DNA from: an uncultured Bacteroidota bacterium
GTDB lineage: Bacteria; Bacteroidota; Bacteroidia; Bacteroidales; VadinHA17
Assembly: GCA_903824785.1 (NCBI GenBank)
Contig: CAIJYD010000115.1
Coordinates: forward strand, 62,001-126,000
Direction: 5' to 3'
Length of the DNA: 64,000 nucleotides
Each line of letters opens with the position of its first letter. Position 1 is the first letter of the stretch. The position numbers and the translations under genes are program-made. This document shows positions 37,229 through 47,075 of this stretch, in pieces. The notes below the pieces were generated by a model that had not been told where the DNA came from, ran no database searches, and worked only from the letters and a program-made list of their open reading frames with translations.

Positions 37229-39601
37229 ATGAAAATGTCGGAGAGAGTAAGCCGGTTACGCAATCAGAGTCTGAATGCTGTAAAAAAATTAAGTGCCGAA
37301 AGGGCTTTGCTTATGACTCAGTTTTACAGGAGTAATGAGGCAAGCGACTTATCGGCTCCTGTGAGGAGGGCAAAAGCTTTTAATTATCTTTTGAAATACA
37401 AGCAGATATTCATCGGTGAAGGAGAGCTTATAGTAGGAGAGAGGGGTCCTGCTCCCGGTGAAACGCCGACTTACCCTGAGATAAGTCTTCATTCCATGAC
37501 GGACCTGGATATTCTGAATTCGAGGGAAAAAGTCTCTTTCAGGGTTGATGAGGTTGTGCGGGAAATTTATGAAAAAGAGGTCATCCCTTTCTGGAAAGGA
37601 GGGAGCAACCGCGACAGGATTATGCAGCTTATGACTCCTGAGTGGATGAATGCCTACAATGCAGGGGTGTTCACTGAGTTCCAGGAACAGCGTGCCCCCG
37701 GACATACTGTATTGGGTTACAAGATGTTCAGTACCGGCTTTGTTGAAATTAAAGAGGAAATAAAGAAGTCGGTATCGTCGCTAAACTTCGATTCTGATCT
37801 CCACGCCAGTGAAAAGTTAGAAGAGCTTAAAGCAATGGATATAGCATGCGATGCAATAATTATGTATGCACATCGCTATGCCTGTAAGCTTGAAAGAATG
37901 GCAGCGGCGGAGAAAAACATTTCAAGGAAAAGTGAGCTTCTTAAAATGGCAGCTGTTTGCCGGAAGGTACCCGCGGAGGCCCCTGAAACAGTTCATGAAA
38001 TGCTTCAGCATTACTGGTTCATTCATCTGGGGGTAATCACAGAGCTTAATCCCTGGGACTCCTTCAATCCGGGCCGGCTTGATCAGCATCTCTATCCGTT
38101 TTATAAGAAGGAAACAGAGGAAGAAACACTCTCTTCAGATGAGTTGTACGACCTTCTGGGATGTTTCTGGGTTAAATTTAATAATCATCCATCCCCACCC
38201 AAAATGGGCGTTACCGCCAGTGAGAGCAATACCTACACCGATTTCTGTCTGATTAATCTGGGAGGACTTAAATCAGATGGGACTGATGCAGTTAATGAAA
38301 TGTCGTATATTCTTCTGGATGTAATTAAGGAGATGCGGATCCTTCAACCCGGTTCGATGGTCCAGATAAGCAGCAAGAGTCCCGACAGCTTTATCCACAA
38401 AGCTCTTGATATCATCCGTACCGGTTTCGGACAGCCGTCGTGCTTCAATACGGAAGCATTAATTCAGGAGATGGTCAGGCAGGGAAAGAGTATAGTTGAT
38501 GCCCGTAACGGAGGTGCTTCCGGATGTGTTGAGACAGGGGCTTTCGGAACTGAAGCTTACTGGCTGACAGGTTATTTCAATCTTCCTAAAGTACTTGATC
38601 TGACATTGAACAACGGAATTGATAAGAGAACAAACAGGCAGGTCGGACCGGAAACAGGTTTTGCAAAGAATTTCAAGAGTTTTGATGATCTGATGAATGC
38701 TTTCAGGTTGCAGCTTAATTTCTTGATTGACATTAAGATAACAGGAAATAATGTAATTGAGAAGACATTTGCAGAATGGTTACCCGTTCCCTTTTTATCG
38801 TTACTTGTTGAAGATTGTATTGCCGGCGGGAAAGATTATAATTGCGGAGGCGCACGGTATAACACATCATATATACAAGGTGTAGGACTGGGAAGTATTA
38901 CCGATATGCTCACCTCAATAAGGTATAATATTTTTGATAATAAGAAGTTTAGCTGGGATGAGATGAATAGAGCCCTTGATGCTGATTTTGCAGGATATGA
39001 GAATATTCAGCACGAGCTGATCTTTAATACTCCGAAGTTTGGTAATGATGATGATTATGCCGATCAGCAGGCAGTGGCTGTTTTTGATATCTATTATGAT
39101 GCAGTAAACGGGCGTCCGGTTTTAAGGGGCGGAGTGCATCGTATTAATATGCTGCCGACAACCTGTCATGTCTATTTTGGAACTGTTCTTGGTGCTACCC
39201 CCGACGGGAGAAAAGCACATAAGCCACTTTCTGAGGGTATTTCGCCTAGTCAGGGTGCTGATAAGAACGGCCCGACATCGGTTATTAAATCAGCTTCAAG
39301 GATCGATCAGCTGCGTACGGGAGGCACGCTTCTAAACCAGAAATTTACACCTTCTTTTTTTGAAGACGAAGATAGTTATGCTTGTCTTACAGCTTTGATA
39401 CGCAGCTATTTCAGTCTCGGCGGACATCATATACAGTTTAATGTTGTTAATGCAGAGACCCTGCGGGATGCGCAGAAGCATCCTGAGTTATATAATGACC
39501 TTATTGTTAGGGTGGCAGGTTACAGTGACTATTTCAACGATCTTGGTGAAGATCTTCAGAATGAGATAATAGACAGGACTGAGCATGAGGCGGAAAGTTG
39601 A
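37229..39601 (+). CDS. hypD: Glycyl-radical enzyme, trans-4-hydroxy-L-proline dehydratase-like
   Basis: The 790-residue protein has the thiyl motif SGCVETG (C433, E435) and the C-terminal glycyl-radical loop RVAGYSDYF (G764). Residues H159, D277, D338 and Y449 also fall one position before the HypD residues I recall from Clostridioides difficile (H160, D278, D339, C434, E436, Y450, G765), as does the total length of about 790. HypD removes water from trans-4-hydroxy-L-proline to give pyrroline-5-carboxylate. The activase is directly upstream, but no pyrroline-5-carboxylate reductase is in the window, so the substrate is likely rather than proven. Confidence 0.8.
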   Translation: MKMSERVSRLRNQSLNAVKKLSAERALLMTQFYRSNEASDLSAPVRRAKAFNYLLKYKQIFIGEGELIVGERGPAPGETPTYPEISLHSMTDLDILNSREKVSFRVDEVVREIYEKEVIPFWKGGSNRDRIMQLMTPEWMNAYNAGVFTEFQEQRAPGHTVLGYKMFSTGFVEIKEEIKKSVSSLNFDSDLHASEKLEELKAMDIACDAIIMYAHRYACKLERMAAAEKNISRKSELLKMAAVCRKVPAEAPETVHEMLQHYWFIHLGVITELNPWDSFNPGRLDQHLYPFYKKETEEETLSSDELYDLLGCFWVKFNNHPSPPKMGVTASESNTYTDFCLINLGGLKSDGTDAVNEMSYILLDVIKEMRILQPGSMVQISSKSPDSFIHKALDIIRTGFGQPSCFNTEALIQEMVRQGKSIVDARNGGASGCVETGAFGTEAYWLTGYFNLPKVLDLTLNNGIDKRTNRQVGPETGFAKNFKSFDDLMNAFRLQLNFLIDIKITGNNVIEKTFAEWLPVPFLSLLVEDCIAGGKDYNCGGARYNTSYIQGVGLGSITDMLTSIRYNIFDNKKFSWDEMNRALDADFAGYENIQHELIFNTPKFGNDDDYADQQAVAVFDIYYDAVNGRPVLRGGVHRINMLPTTCHVYFGTVLGATPDGRKAHKPLSEGISPSQGADKNGPTSVIKSASRIDQLRTGGTLLNQKFTPSFFEDEDSYACLTALIRSYFSLGGHHIQFNVVNAETLRDAQKHPELYNDLIVRVAGYSDYFNDLGEDLQNEIIDRTEHEAES

Positions 39602-39630
39602 GCTTCCCCGCAGTATTTACAAAACAAAAA

Positions 39631-39655
39631 GGGTTGCATCATATTGATACAACCC
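39631..39655. terminator. Bidirectional terminator
   Basis: An 11-bp stem with one mismatch (39631-39641 with 39645-39655) and loop TAT lies between the convergent glycyl-radical and SPFH genes. On the minus strand it is followed by a T-rich tract (complement of AAAACAAAAA), making it a good terminator of the NfeD-SPFH operon, 20 nt after its stop. Confidence 0.75.
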
Positions 39656-39674
39656 CCTTATAATTTCTCCGGAA

Positions 39675-40613
39675 CTATTTTACCTTTTTATCTTTTGTCT
39701 CATTAAAGACCGAAGTGGCAGTAGCTATTACTCCTGCAATGTCGGTCAGATTGGATGGGATAATAAGTGTGTTGTTTATTTTTGCAAGTTTTCCAAATTC
39801 AATAAGGTATTGTTCAGCTATTCTGAGGTTTACGGCGTTCAGTCCATTTTCTTCCGAGATTGCTGAAGAGATGGCTCTTAAACCGTTTGCGGTTGCTTTT
39901 GCAAGTTGCTCAATCTCCGATGCCCGTCCTGCAGCTTCGTTGATACGTTTTTGCATTTCACCCTCAGATTTTTTAATCAGTTCTTGTTTGTCACCTTCTG
40001 CGTTATTTATCTTAGCCTGTTTTGTTCCCTCTGATTCAGCGATTACAGCTCTCTTTTCTCTTTCAGCTCTCATCTGTTTTTCCATAGCATCTTTAATGCT
40101 CTGTGGAGGGGAGATGTTTTTAACCTCATAACGTGATACCTTGACACCCCATGGTTCACTGGCTTTGTCAACAGCTTCAACAATAGAGACATTGATAGTT
40201 TCGCGTTCTTCAAATGTTCTGTCAAGTTCCAGTTTACCTATCACGCTCCTCATTGTTGTCTGAGCTATCTGAATGGAGGCAAATCTGTAATTATCAATTC
40301 CATACGAAGCTTTTTGAGGATCCAGAACCTGAAGATAGAGAATCCCGTCAACTTCAACCGCAATGTTATCGCGGGTGATACAGATCTGTGGTGCAACATC
40401 AATTGCCTGTTCCTTCAGGGTGTGTCTGTACCTAACTTTGTCGATAAAAGGAATTAAAAGCTGGAAACCTGCTGTAAATGTTGCTCTGTATTTTCCAAGT
40501 CTTTCAACGATAATAGCTGTCCTCTGCGGAACAATTTTAATCATAGACGCAATCAGGATAAATCCCAGAAAGATTATCCCGACAAGAATAAAAGTAGTGC
40601 TCGATCCTTCCAT
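39675..40613 (-). CDS. SPFH/band-7 (stomatin, QmcA-like) membrane protein
   Basis: The 312-residue protein has one N-terminal membrane helix (about 5-25), the SPFH domain (VPQRTAIIVERLGKY) and a long helical coiled-coil rich in Glu/Lys/Ala (about 180-270). Such proteins form large ring or cage assemblies in the membrane with NfeD partners, and an NfeD gene lies 8 bp upstream in the same operon. The exact role in the cell is not known. Confidence 0.92.
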   Translation of the reverse strand: MEGSSTTFILVGIIFLGFILIASMIKIVPQRTAIIVERLGKYRATFTAGFQLLIPFIDKVRYRHTLKEQAIDVAPQICITRDNIAVEVDGILYLQVLDPQKASYGIDNYRFASIQIAQTTMRSVIGKLELDRTFEERETINVSIVEAVDKASEPWGVKVSRYEVKNISPPQSIKDAMEKQMRAEREKRAVIAESEGTKQAKINNAEGDKQELIKKSEGEMQKRINEAAGRASEIEQLAKATANGLRAISSAISEENGLNAVNLRIAEQYLIEFGKLAKINNTLIIPSNLTDIAGVIATATSVFNETKDKKVK

Positions 40614-40621
40614 TTTATTAA

Positions 40622-41071
40622 TTATTTAGGTTTGACTTTTAAAGTGAAATTTTCTTTTTTCAGAACTATAACTGTTTGCCCTTCATTAATTTCTGAAGCA
40701 GATTCTGCTTTCCATGAAGTACCTTTGAATTCAACTTTTCCGTTTTTTTCAGGACCAAACCCTGTTGTTGCCAAAGCCTCTTTCCCGGTGAACTCATCTT
40801 CTACATCCTCCGACAGACTGTTTTTGCCGTCAAAGAATTTCTTTTGAATAATTTTTCTCAGAGCAACAAGGGAGAGAACTGAAGTAATTGCGAAGATAAT
40901 GATTTGCAGATTAATACCAGGATTTCCAATAAGACAGACAAGGGCTGTAAACCAGGCTCCAAGTCCGAAGAAAAAGATAAAGAATCCGGGAATAACCAGT
41001 TCAAGCAGAAACAACACCAGTCCAATAACAAACCACAATAGTTCGGGTCTGGAAATAATAGTTTCGATCAT
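40622..41071 (-). CDS. NfeD-like membrane protein
   Basis: The 149-residue protein has an N-terminal region of closely spaced hydrophobic helices (about 10-70) and a C-terminal OB-fold domain (about 90-149; GKEALATTGFGPEKNGKVEF, ending VLKKENFTLKV). It is the short NfeD type without the ClpP-like protease domain. It is the first gene of the pair with the SPFH protein, whose start lies 8 bp after its stop. Confidence 0.9.
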   Translation of the reverse strand: MIETIISRPELLWFVIGLVLFLLELVIPGFFIFFFGLGAWFTALVCLIGNPGINLQIIIFAITSVLSLVALRKIIQKKFFDGKNSLSEDVEDEFTGKEALATTGFGPEKNGKVEFKGTSWKAESASEINEGQTVIVLKKENFTLKVKPK

Positions 41072-41098
41072 AGCGGATATTTTAAAATGTTAACGAGG

Positions 41099-41129
41099 CA
41101 AATTTATTGACGAAAGTAAAGATATGAAA
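41099..41129 (-). promoter_or_regulatory. Bacteroidota-type promoter of nfeD-SPFH
   Basis: On the minus strand a near-consensus TTTC (41129-41126), a 19-nt spacer and TAAATTTG (41106-41099) would start RNA about 20 nt before the nfeD ATG. Confidence 0.55.
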
Positions 41130-41181
41130 AAAACTGATCAGCAACTTCCATTGGCAAAAAAAAAGTTTCAGCTGTGGAAGT

Positions 41182-41727
41182 TTAGTTACCTGCTAAACTT
41201 CTATTGATATCGCGCATCCATTCAGTAACTTTTTTGGTAAAAAAATTAAGATTCTCACAGCTGAAATCTCCTTCCATTTTAATTATAGTACCCTTGTATG
41301 ATTTTTTGTCTGCCATAAACTGGTAACAGATAAATTCAAGTGAACCTGCATCAGCGGCACCCTCATTTTTCAGAGCTGATACCTTGGTTGATGCAAAGTT
41401 CCTGATATAGTTTGAATATTTCTGAAGTTCATCTTTAGGAACTTTTTTACCGGAAATAATGCACCTGCTGATATTCTGAGCAATCTGGGCATCGCTGAGA
41501 CTTAATTCCTTATCCGGGAAATTCCATTCTGGCGGATTATAGTACGTCAGTATATTACCTTCACTGTCAATGAAATACCCATTATGCTGATAACCCCAGG
41601 CATAATTCACATAATCAAGCTGGAATAGGATTGCCTGCTTTTCATTTATCACACTTTTCTTTTTGCATCCGGAAGAAGAGAGCAGGAGGAAAGTTATCAG
41701 AATTATTTTAAACGGTTTTGATGCCAT
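41182..41727 (-). CDS. Secreted lipoprotein of unknown function
   Basis: The 181-residue protein has a lipobox ending LSSSGC (Cys about residue 21) followed by Lys residues. The rest contains aromatic and charged stretches (YAWGYQHNGYFIDSEGNIL) with no domain I recognise. It stands alone between the NfeD operon and a long gap. Confidence 0.65.
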   Translation of the reverse strand: MASKPFKIILITFLLLSSSGCKKKSVINEKQAILFQLDYVNYAWGYQHNGYFIDSEGNILTYYNPPEWNFPDKELSLSDAQIAQNISRCIISGKKVPKDELQKYSNYIRNFASTKVSALKNEGAADAGSLEFICYQFMADKKSYKGTIIKMEGDFSCENLNFFTKKVTEWMRDINRSLAGN

Positions 41728-42194
41728 CCGGAATCTGTTTTATTTGATTAAATGCCTTTCAGTATACATGGCAGGGATATTTAAAAAATCTTTAATCCTT
41801 TCTTTGTTTTAACATAACAAAGAATGGTCGGGTAAGATGAAGTACCTGTACAGGCAGAGCCCCGGTAAACCAGAGGAGATATGCATAATGGATTATTGAG
41901 CATAATTCCTGATAATTATGTTAGTTGAAATTAAAAGCCTGTCCATATTTCATTTACTGACCTTCTGAACTGCAAAATTATGATTATATTTTCATAAAGA
42001 TTACCCTGATAAATAAATTTTCAGGATTCAATTTTTCTTTGTAAATTATATGGTCAATAAGTTCCAGGGAACAGAGATTTGATAAAGTCTTATTTGGCTA
42101 TTTTATTTCTACGGTAACTTGTTAATATATAATAAAATACGTGTAGGATTTTATAGTTAGGAAACTGAACAGACATGGAAAGGGGGTAACCAAA
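41728..42194. other. 467-bp intergenic region
   Basis: An AT-rich gap with no convincing gene. It holds a perfect 9-bp inverted repeat TTCTTTGTT/AACAAAGAA with a 7-nt loop (41800-41824) and a chance 20-codon frame (41837-41899). The hairpin lacks a T-run. The segment before 42195 holds the Shine-Dalgarno-like GGGGG of the next gene. Confidence 0.4.
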
Positions 42195-42917
42195 ATGCAA
42201 AAGTTTTTTGATTATTTCGATGAAAGGTATCGGGAATCTGTATTAAGTAAACCAACTTCTGAAGATGGTCCTGTAATTTCACTTTCCCGATTGACAGGAT
42301 GTGACGCCCGCCAGATAGCAGCTGTTCTTGTAGAAGAGCTCAACAGGAAATATAATACCACCAAATGGCGATGGGTTGATAAAGACATAATTTATGCGAT
42401 TGCAAAAGAGTTGAATACCGATACTCAACGTGTTGAAAATTTCTATAAAGGGATTGAATTATCGAATATCTCGGAGATGATAATGGCTTTTTCCGGAGGA
42501 TTTGTGAGTGATTTGAGAGTAAAAAAAGCTATCCGGGATGTTGTTCTTTCTATCTGTAAGGAAGGATATATTATTCTGGTTGGCAGAGGCGGGGTCTCAA
42601 TTGCCCATGAGGTTAAGGATTCACTTCATATCAGACTTATTGCTCCATTTTACTGGAGAGTGGACAATGTGATGAAAAAGAAGATGATAAACATGGAGGC
42701 GGCAGAAGAATATGTTGTTGATACTGATGAAAAAAGATTCAACCTGATACAGGCTTTTCTCGATAAGAAACCATTGAATATCGATTACCTTTTTGATGCC
42801 ACAATAAACCGAAGCTCATTTACAGTTAAGGAGACTTCAGAACTTATTATCGAAATGTATGAAAAAAAGGTCCGCCGACAGATTTCCGAAAGGAAAAAGA
42901 GCGGCATGGTTTTTTAA
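42195..42917 (+). CDS. Cytidylate-kinase-like (AAA_26) protein
   Basis: The 240-residue protein belongs to the cytidylate-kinase-like family: ISLSRLTGCDARQIAAVL occupies the place of its nucleotide loop, followed by WVDKDII, GYIILVGRGGVSIA and a C-terminal helical part. Family members often keep SREYGSGGR-like loops; here the Gly cluster is replaced by GCDAR, so catalysis is uncertain. It is preceded by an A/G-rich Shine-Dalgarno-like sequence. It converges with malic enzyme. Confidence 0.7.
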   Translation: MQKFFDYFDERYRESVLSKPTSEDGPVISLSRLTGCDARQIAAVLVEELNRKYNTTKWRWVDKDIIYAIAKELNTDTQRVENFYKGIELSNISEMIMAFSGGFVSDLRVKKAIRDVVLSICKEGYIILVGRGGVSIAHEVKDSLHIRLIAPFYWRVDNVMKKKMINMEAAEEYVVDTDEKRFNLIQAFLDKKPLNIDYLFDATINRSSFTVKETSELIIEMYEKKVRRQISERKKSGMVF

Positions 42918-42992
42918 ACTTCCAGACGGAAGGTATGTGAAATGATTCTGAAAATTCTTTTGTAATCGGCTAAGCTCTTGTTTATAAGTAAT

Positions 42993-44300
42993 TTACATTT
43001 CGTTAAATTCACCTATCTTCTTTATGTGTACACTAAGCCTTTTGTCAAGGTTTTTCTTGTAGGCATCCCAGTCGGTTATCGGATGTTTTGCCACTCCTGT
43101 CTCCATTGCTGCCCTGGCAACGGCAGGTGCCACACATGACAAAAGCCGCGGGTCGACCGGCTTTGGAATAATATATTCTCTTCCGAATTCAAGTTTATCA
43201 ACATTGTAAGCCTTGCAAACGGCATCGGTTACAGGTTCTTTGGCCAGTGCGGCTATTGCTTTCGATGCAGCAAGTTTCATCTCCTCGTTTATAGTGGAAG
43301 CCCTTACATCAAGGGCGCCCCGGAAGATGTACGGGAATCCCAGAACATTGTTAATCTGGTTAGGATAATCAGATCTTCCGGTAGCAAAGATCAGATCATT
43401 CCGTGTTGACATAGCATCTTCGAATGAGATTTCCGGATTAGGATTGGCCATTGCAAAAACAATAGGGTTGGCAGCCATCGAAGCCAGCATCTCTTTAGTC
43501 ATCATATTGGCAGCTGAGAGGCCAAGGAAAAGATCTGCTCCCGACAATGCCTGGGCAAGCGTGTTAATATCTCTGTCGGTAATAAACTCCTGCTTATATT
43601 TATTTAGGTCATTTCTTTTACGATTCACAACACCCTTACTGTCAACCATTACTATATTTTCCCTTTTCACACCAAGTGAGACGTATAGCCTTGAACAGGA
43701 TATTGCTGCCGCACCCGCGCCGCAGACAACCATTTTTATTTCCTCAATCTTTTTTCCGGTAATTTCCAGTGCATTCAGTAATCCCGCACCGGAGATTATT
43801 GCAGTACCATGCTGATCATCATGGAAAACAGGGATGTCAAGCATAGCCTTAAGCCGTGTCTCTACTTCAAAACATTCAGGCGCCTTAATATCTTCCAGAT
43901 TAATTCCTCCGAAAGTAGGTGAGATGGCAGCACAGATCTGAATAAGCTTTTCAGGGTCTTTTTCGTTAACCTCAATATCAAAGACATCCACATCGGCAAA
44001 GACTTTGAACAGAAGTCCTTTGCCCTCCATTACAGGTTTACCCGCCATAGCTCCGATATCACCGAGGCCGAGTACTGCAGTTCCATTCGAAATTACGGCA
44101 ACCAGATTCCCTTTCGCTGTATAGTTGTAAACATCTTCAGGGGTCTTTTCTATTTCCAGGCATGGGTAAGCTACTCCGGGAGTATAAGCCAGGCTGAGAT
44201 CAAACTGAGTACTGTAAGGTTTTGTTGGTATTACTTCTATTTTTCCGTGGCGGCCTCTGCTATGGTAGAGAAGCGCATCTTCTTTTGTTACTTTTGGCAT
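42993..44300 (-). CDS. Malic enzyme, short (NAD(P)-dependent) form
   Basis: The 435-residue protein has the malic-enzyme motifs [38 protein letters not shown] and the Rossmann motif [11 protein letters not shown]. It is the short form without the C-terminal phosphotransacetylase-like domain of the long MaeB type. It oxidatively decarboxylates malate to pyruvate, making NAD(P)H. Which cofactor it uses cannot be read with confidence. Confidence 0.93.
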   Translation of the reverse strand: MPKVTKEDALLYHSRGRHGKIEVIPTKPYSTQFDLSLAYTPGVAYPCLEIEKTPEDVYNYTAKGNLVAVISNGTAVLGLGDIGAMAGKPVMEGKGLLFKVFADVDVFDIEVNEKDPEKLIQICAAISPTFGGINLEDIKAPECFEVETRLKAMLDIPVFHDDQHGTAIISGAGLLNALEITGKKIEEIKMVVCGAGAAAISCSRLYVSLGVKRENIVMVDSKGVVNRKRNDLNKYKQEFITDRDINTLAQALSGADLFLGLSAANMMTKEMLASMAANPIVFAMANPNPEISFEDAMSTRNDLIFATGRSDYPNQINNVLGFPYIFRGALDVRASTINEEMKLAASKAIAALAKEPVTDAVCKAYNVDKLEFGREYIIPKPVDPRLLSCVAPAVARAAMETGVAKHPITDWDAYKKNLDKRLSVHIKKIGEFNEM

Positions 44301-44531
44301 GGATCGGTTTTTTAATGTAATCCTAAGTTCACAATATAAAAGAAAATGCTAAGTAAAAATAAATAGTGCTAATTTATCATGATAAAAATCCTGAAAATCA
44401 CCCTGAAATATAAAAAATGAGTTATCTGAAGAATAAATTTTGCGTTTATAACAAAAATAGATATTTTCAACGGCAGTTTTAGAATCACTTTTAATATTAC
44501 TTTTAGCAGGTTATTAATATTACCATTTTTT

Positions 44532-45467
44532 ATGAATAAAAACATTGGAATAGGAACTGATATTGGGGGAAGTCATATCAGTTGTGCCGCAATAGATCTT
44601 GATTCAGGAAAAATACTCCGGGAGACTTTAACTGAGCGGGCTGTTAATAATCAGTCTCAGGCAGGTGCAATTATTGGTGTCTGGACAGAGGCTCTCATGG
44701 GTGTTTTAGGTAAAATACCTTTTGACAGAGTTAAAGGAATCGGGTTTGCAATGCCGGGTCCCTTTGATTATGTTAAGGGAATTTGCTATATCCGTGGAGT
44801 TGCAAAATATGAGAATCTTTATGGATTTAATATTACAGATGCCATCTCAAGCAGTCTGAATGTTCCGGAAGGTTTCCTTATCAGGTTTATGAATGATGCT
44901 TCATCATTCGCTGTAGGAGAGGCATGGGCCGGAAGTGCGACTAATGTAACCCGTTCATTGTCAATTACTCTTGGAACAGGCTTTGGATCAGCCTTTATCA
45001 ATAACCGAATACCGATTGTTGATGGTCCCCTTGTTCCAAAGCTGGGCTGTGTTTATCACCTGCCTTACAGGGATGGAATTGCGGATGATTATTTTTCAAC
45101 ACGCGGTCTTCTCGGAAGATATAAGAGTATAACAGGTAAAGAGCTTGAAGGTGTGAAGGAGCTTGCAGCTCTGTTTGGAACAGAAAAGACGGTTGCGGAT
45201 CTTTTTACCGATTTTGGCGATAAGCTTGGAGAATTTCTTGCCCCATGGCTTAATGGATTTGAAGCAGAGACTCTTGTTATTGGAGGGAATATATCTCATG
45301 CCTACAGCCTTTTTGGTGACGTTTTTGAAGCAAGATTGAAAAAGGAAAACTGCAAAGTCAATACAGCCCTCTCTGTACTTAAAGAGGATGCCGCCCTTCT
45401 CGGAAGTGCATACCTTCTTAACGATGATTTCTGGAAATCGGTCCAGCATGCATTGCCGCTAATGTAA
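44532..45467 (+). CDS. ROK-family sugar kinase or regulator
   Basis: The 311-residue ASKHA protein starts with the phosphate loop GIGTDIGGSHISCAAIDL and has TLGTGFGSAF and LVIGGN motifs. The usual ROK zinc site (CxCGxxGCxE) is absent, and there is no helix-turn-helix, so it is a kinase-type ROK rather than a repressor. It is followed by an MFS transporter, suggesting uptake and phosphorylation of a sugar, which is inference. Confidence 0.85.
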   Translation: MNKNIGIGTDIGGSHISCAAIDLDSGKILRETLTERAVNNQSQAGAIIGVWTEALMGVLGKIPFDRVKGIGFAMPGPFDYVKGICYIRGVAKYENLYGFNITDAISSSLNVPEGFLIRFMNDASSFAVGEAWAGSATNVTRSLSITLGTGFGSAFINNRIPIVDGPLVPKLGCVYHLPYRDGIADDYFSTRGLLGRYKSITGKELEGVKELAALFGTEKTVADLFTDFGDKLGEFLAPWLNGFEAETLVIGGNISHAYSLFGDVFEARLKKENCKVNTALSVLKEDAALLGSAYLLNDDFWKSVQHALPLM

Positions 45468-45489
45468 ATATGAGGACACCCTTTATCAG

Positions 45490-45542
45490 CGTCTGAGGAA
45501 GGTACTCCTATATAATATAAGGTATAAGGCTTCTTGCAGACG
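45490..45542 (+). other. Stem-loop between ROK and MFS genes
   Basis: CGTCTGAGGAAG (45490-45501) pairs with CTTCTTGCAGACG (45530-45542) with one bulged G and one G-T pair. It lies in the 119-bp gap, has no T-run, and may set relative expression of the two genes or stabilise the mRNA. Confidence 0.45.
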
Positions 45543-45586
45543 ACACCATAAACACTTTTATAATATTAACATCAAAAAAATAAACT

Positions 45587-46738
45587 ATGACCACCCAAAA
45601 AGGAAACATCTCCCAAATTCTCCCCGTGCTTATGGCATTTTTTGTCATGAGCTTTGTTGACCTCGTAGGTATAGGGGTTGATCGCGTAAGTAAAGATATG
45701 GACCTGAGTGCAACTCTTGCTCAGTTGATCCCTTCAGCAGCATTCCTCTGGTTTCTTCTTCTCTCTGTTCCTGTAGGAGTAATGCAATCACGACTGGGAA
45801 AGAGGTTTATCCTCAATATAGGGATGGGAATAACAGCTTTAGGATTACTTGTCCCTTATTTCTTTTATACATTTGAAATGGTGCTTGTAGGTTTTGCTCT
45901 TCTTGGTATAGGAAACACAATTGTTCAGGTATCAGCCAATCCGCTACTGGTATATGTTGTTCCTGGAAACAGGGTATCAAGTTTTCTCAGCTTCTCTCAG
46001 TTTGTAAAAGCTATCGGGTCGATGATAGGAGCCCCGCTGGCAGCTGTTCTTGCTGCTCAGTTTGGTGACTGGAAACTGCTGTTTCTTGTATTCGGAGTAG
46101 TATCATTACTGTCGGTTATCTGGCTGGGATCGGTTAAAATAGAAGAAGAAAAACAAGCGGAAGTTAAGGCTACTTTTGCCTCAGCTTTCAATCTCCTTGG
46201 AAACGGTTTTGTGCTCATGATGGTTTTTTCAATTTTTCTGGTAGTTGGTATTGATGTAGGTTTTAATTCCAATTCGGGACAGTTCCTTATCAAACAGTTC
46301 GGGATTGATCAGACAGCTGCAGAATCAGGCAGGAGTGTCTATTTCTTTGGACGTATGCTTGGAACGTTCGCAGGTGCCATTATGCTTACCAGGATCTCAT
46401 CGCGTAAATTCTTTTTATGGACATCCATACTAGGAATTTTATCTTTAGTGGCTATTCTGATAATCCCTTCACCTGTAATAGCATGGGGACTTGTTTTCGT
46501 AATCGGACTGGCAGTTGCCAATATATTTCCACTCGTCTTCTCAATTACTGTCGAAAAATACCCTACCAGGAGCAATGAAATTTCAGGTCTGATGATGATG
46601 GCTATTTCCGGAGGGGCAGTGATACCTTTATTAATAGGTTGGGTAAGCGATATAAGTAGTGTTGCATTCGGAATGTCAATACTTGTTGTTTGTATGATAT
46701 ATCTTTTGACAGTTTCTGTTTATAGCCTTAAAAAGTAA
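45587..46738 (+). CDS. MFS transporter, sugar:proton symporter-like
   Basis: The 383-residue protein has about 12 hydrophobic segments and resembles the fucose-permease-like FHS branch. It lies after a ROK kinase in the same direction and is followed by a terminator. The substrate cannot be told from sequence; a hexose or fucose-type sugar is likely from context. Confidence 0.85.
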   Translation: MTTQKGNISQILPVLMAFFVMSFVDLVGIGVDRVSKDMDLSATLAQLIPSAAFLWFLLLSVPVGVMQSRLGKRFILNIGMGITALGLLVPYFFYTFEMVLVGFALLGIGNTIVQVSANPLLVYVVPGNRVSSFLSFSQFVKAIGSMIGAPLAAVLAAQFGDWKLLFLVFGVVSLLSVIWLGSVKIEEEKQAEVKATFASAFNLLGNGFVLMMVFSIFLVVGIDVGFNSNSGQFLIKQFGIDQTAAESGRSVYFFGRMLGTFAGAIMLTRISSRKFFLWTSILGILSLVAILIIPSPVIAWGLVFVIGLAVANIFPLVFSITVEKYPTRSNEISGLMMMAISGGAVIPLLIGWVSDISSVAFGMSILVVCMIYLLTVSVYSLKK

Positions 46739-46773
46739 TTACTCTCAACCGGACAGTAAAGCTTCCTTAATAT

Positions 46774-46811
46774 ACCCCTGTTATTTTACACTATTAACAG
46801 GGGTTTCATTT
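46774..46811 (+). terminator. Intrinsic terminator of the ROK-MFS unit
   Basis: A perfect 10-bp stem ACCCCTGTTA/TAACAGGGGT (46774-46783 with 46795-46804) with an 11-nt loop is followed by TTCATTT. It lies 35 bp after the MFS stop codon. Confidence 0.8.
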
Positions 46812-47075
46812 ACATTAAATCAGGCTTACACACAATAATCTGGTTCCGGAACAGCAGGAGTACTCTTAAAATGGTTATTAAAAATTCCATTCATCCCAAA
46901 AAAGCAGCTGTTTGTACCAAAAAAATGATGTTTGGTAAAAAACAGATGGAAACAGTATTGTAAACTGCTATATTCAGTATATCTTAGCAGAGAAATTAAA
47001 TGACACCAGTTAAACAACATATATAATATTTAATCGTTTAATAAGAAGATAAAAAAAGAAATTAAAAGCTCATTT

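Noticed and set aside
41837-41899. 20-codon frame with GGTAAG just upstream of the ATG
   Set aside because: Too short, with no conservation data and no following attenuator structure.
46826-47020. 64-codon minus-strand ORF in the gap before the Gfo/Idh gene
   Set aside because: Composition rich in Phe/Cys/His with no motif, no start signal and AT-rich surroundings; most likely chance.
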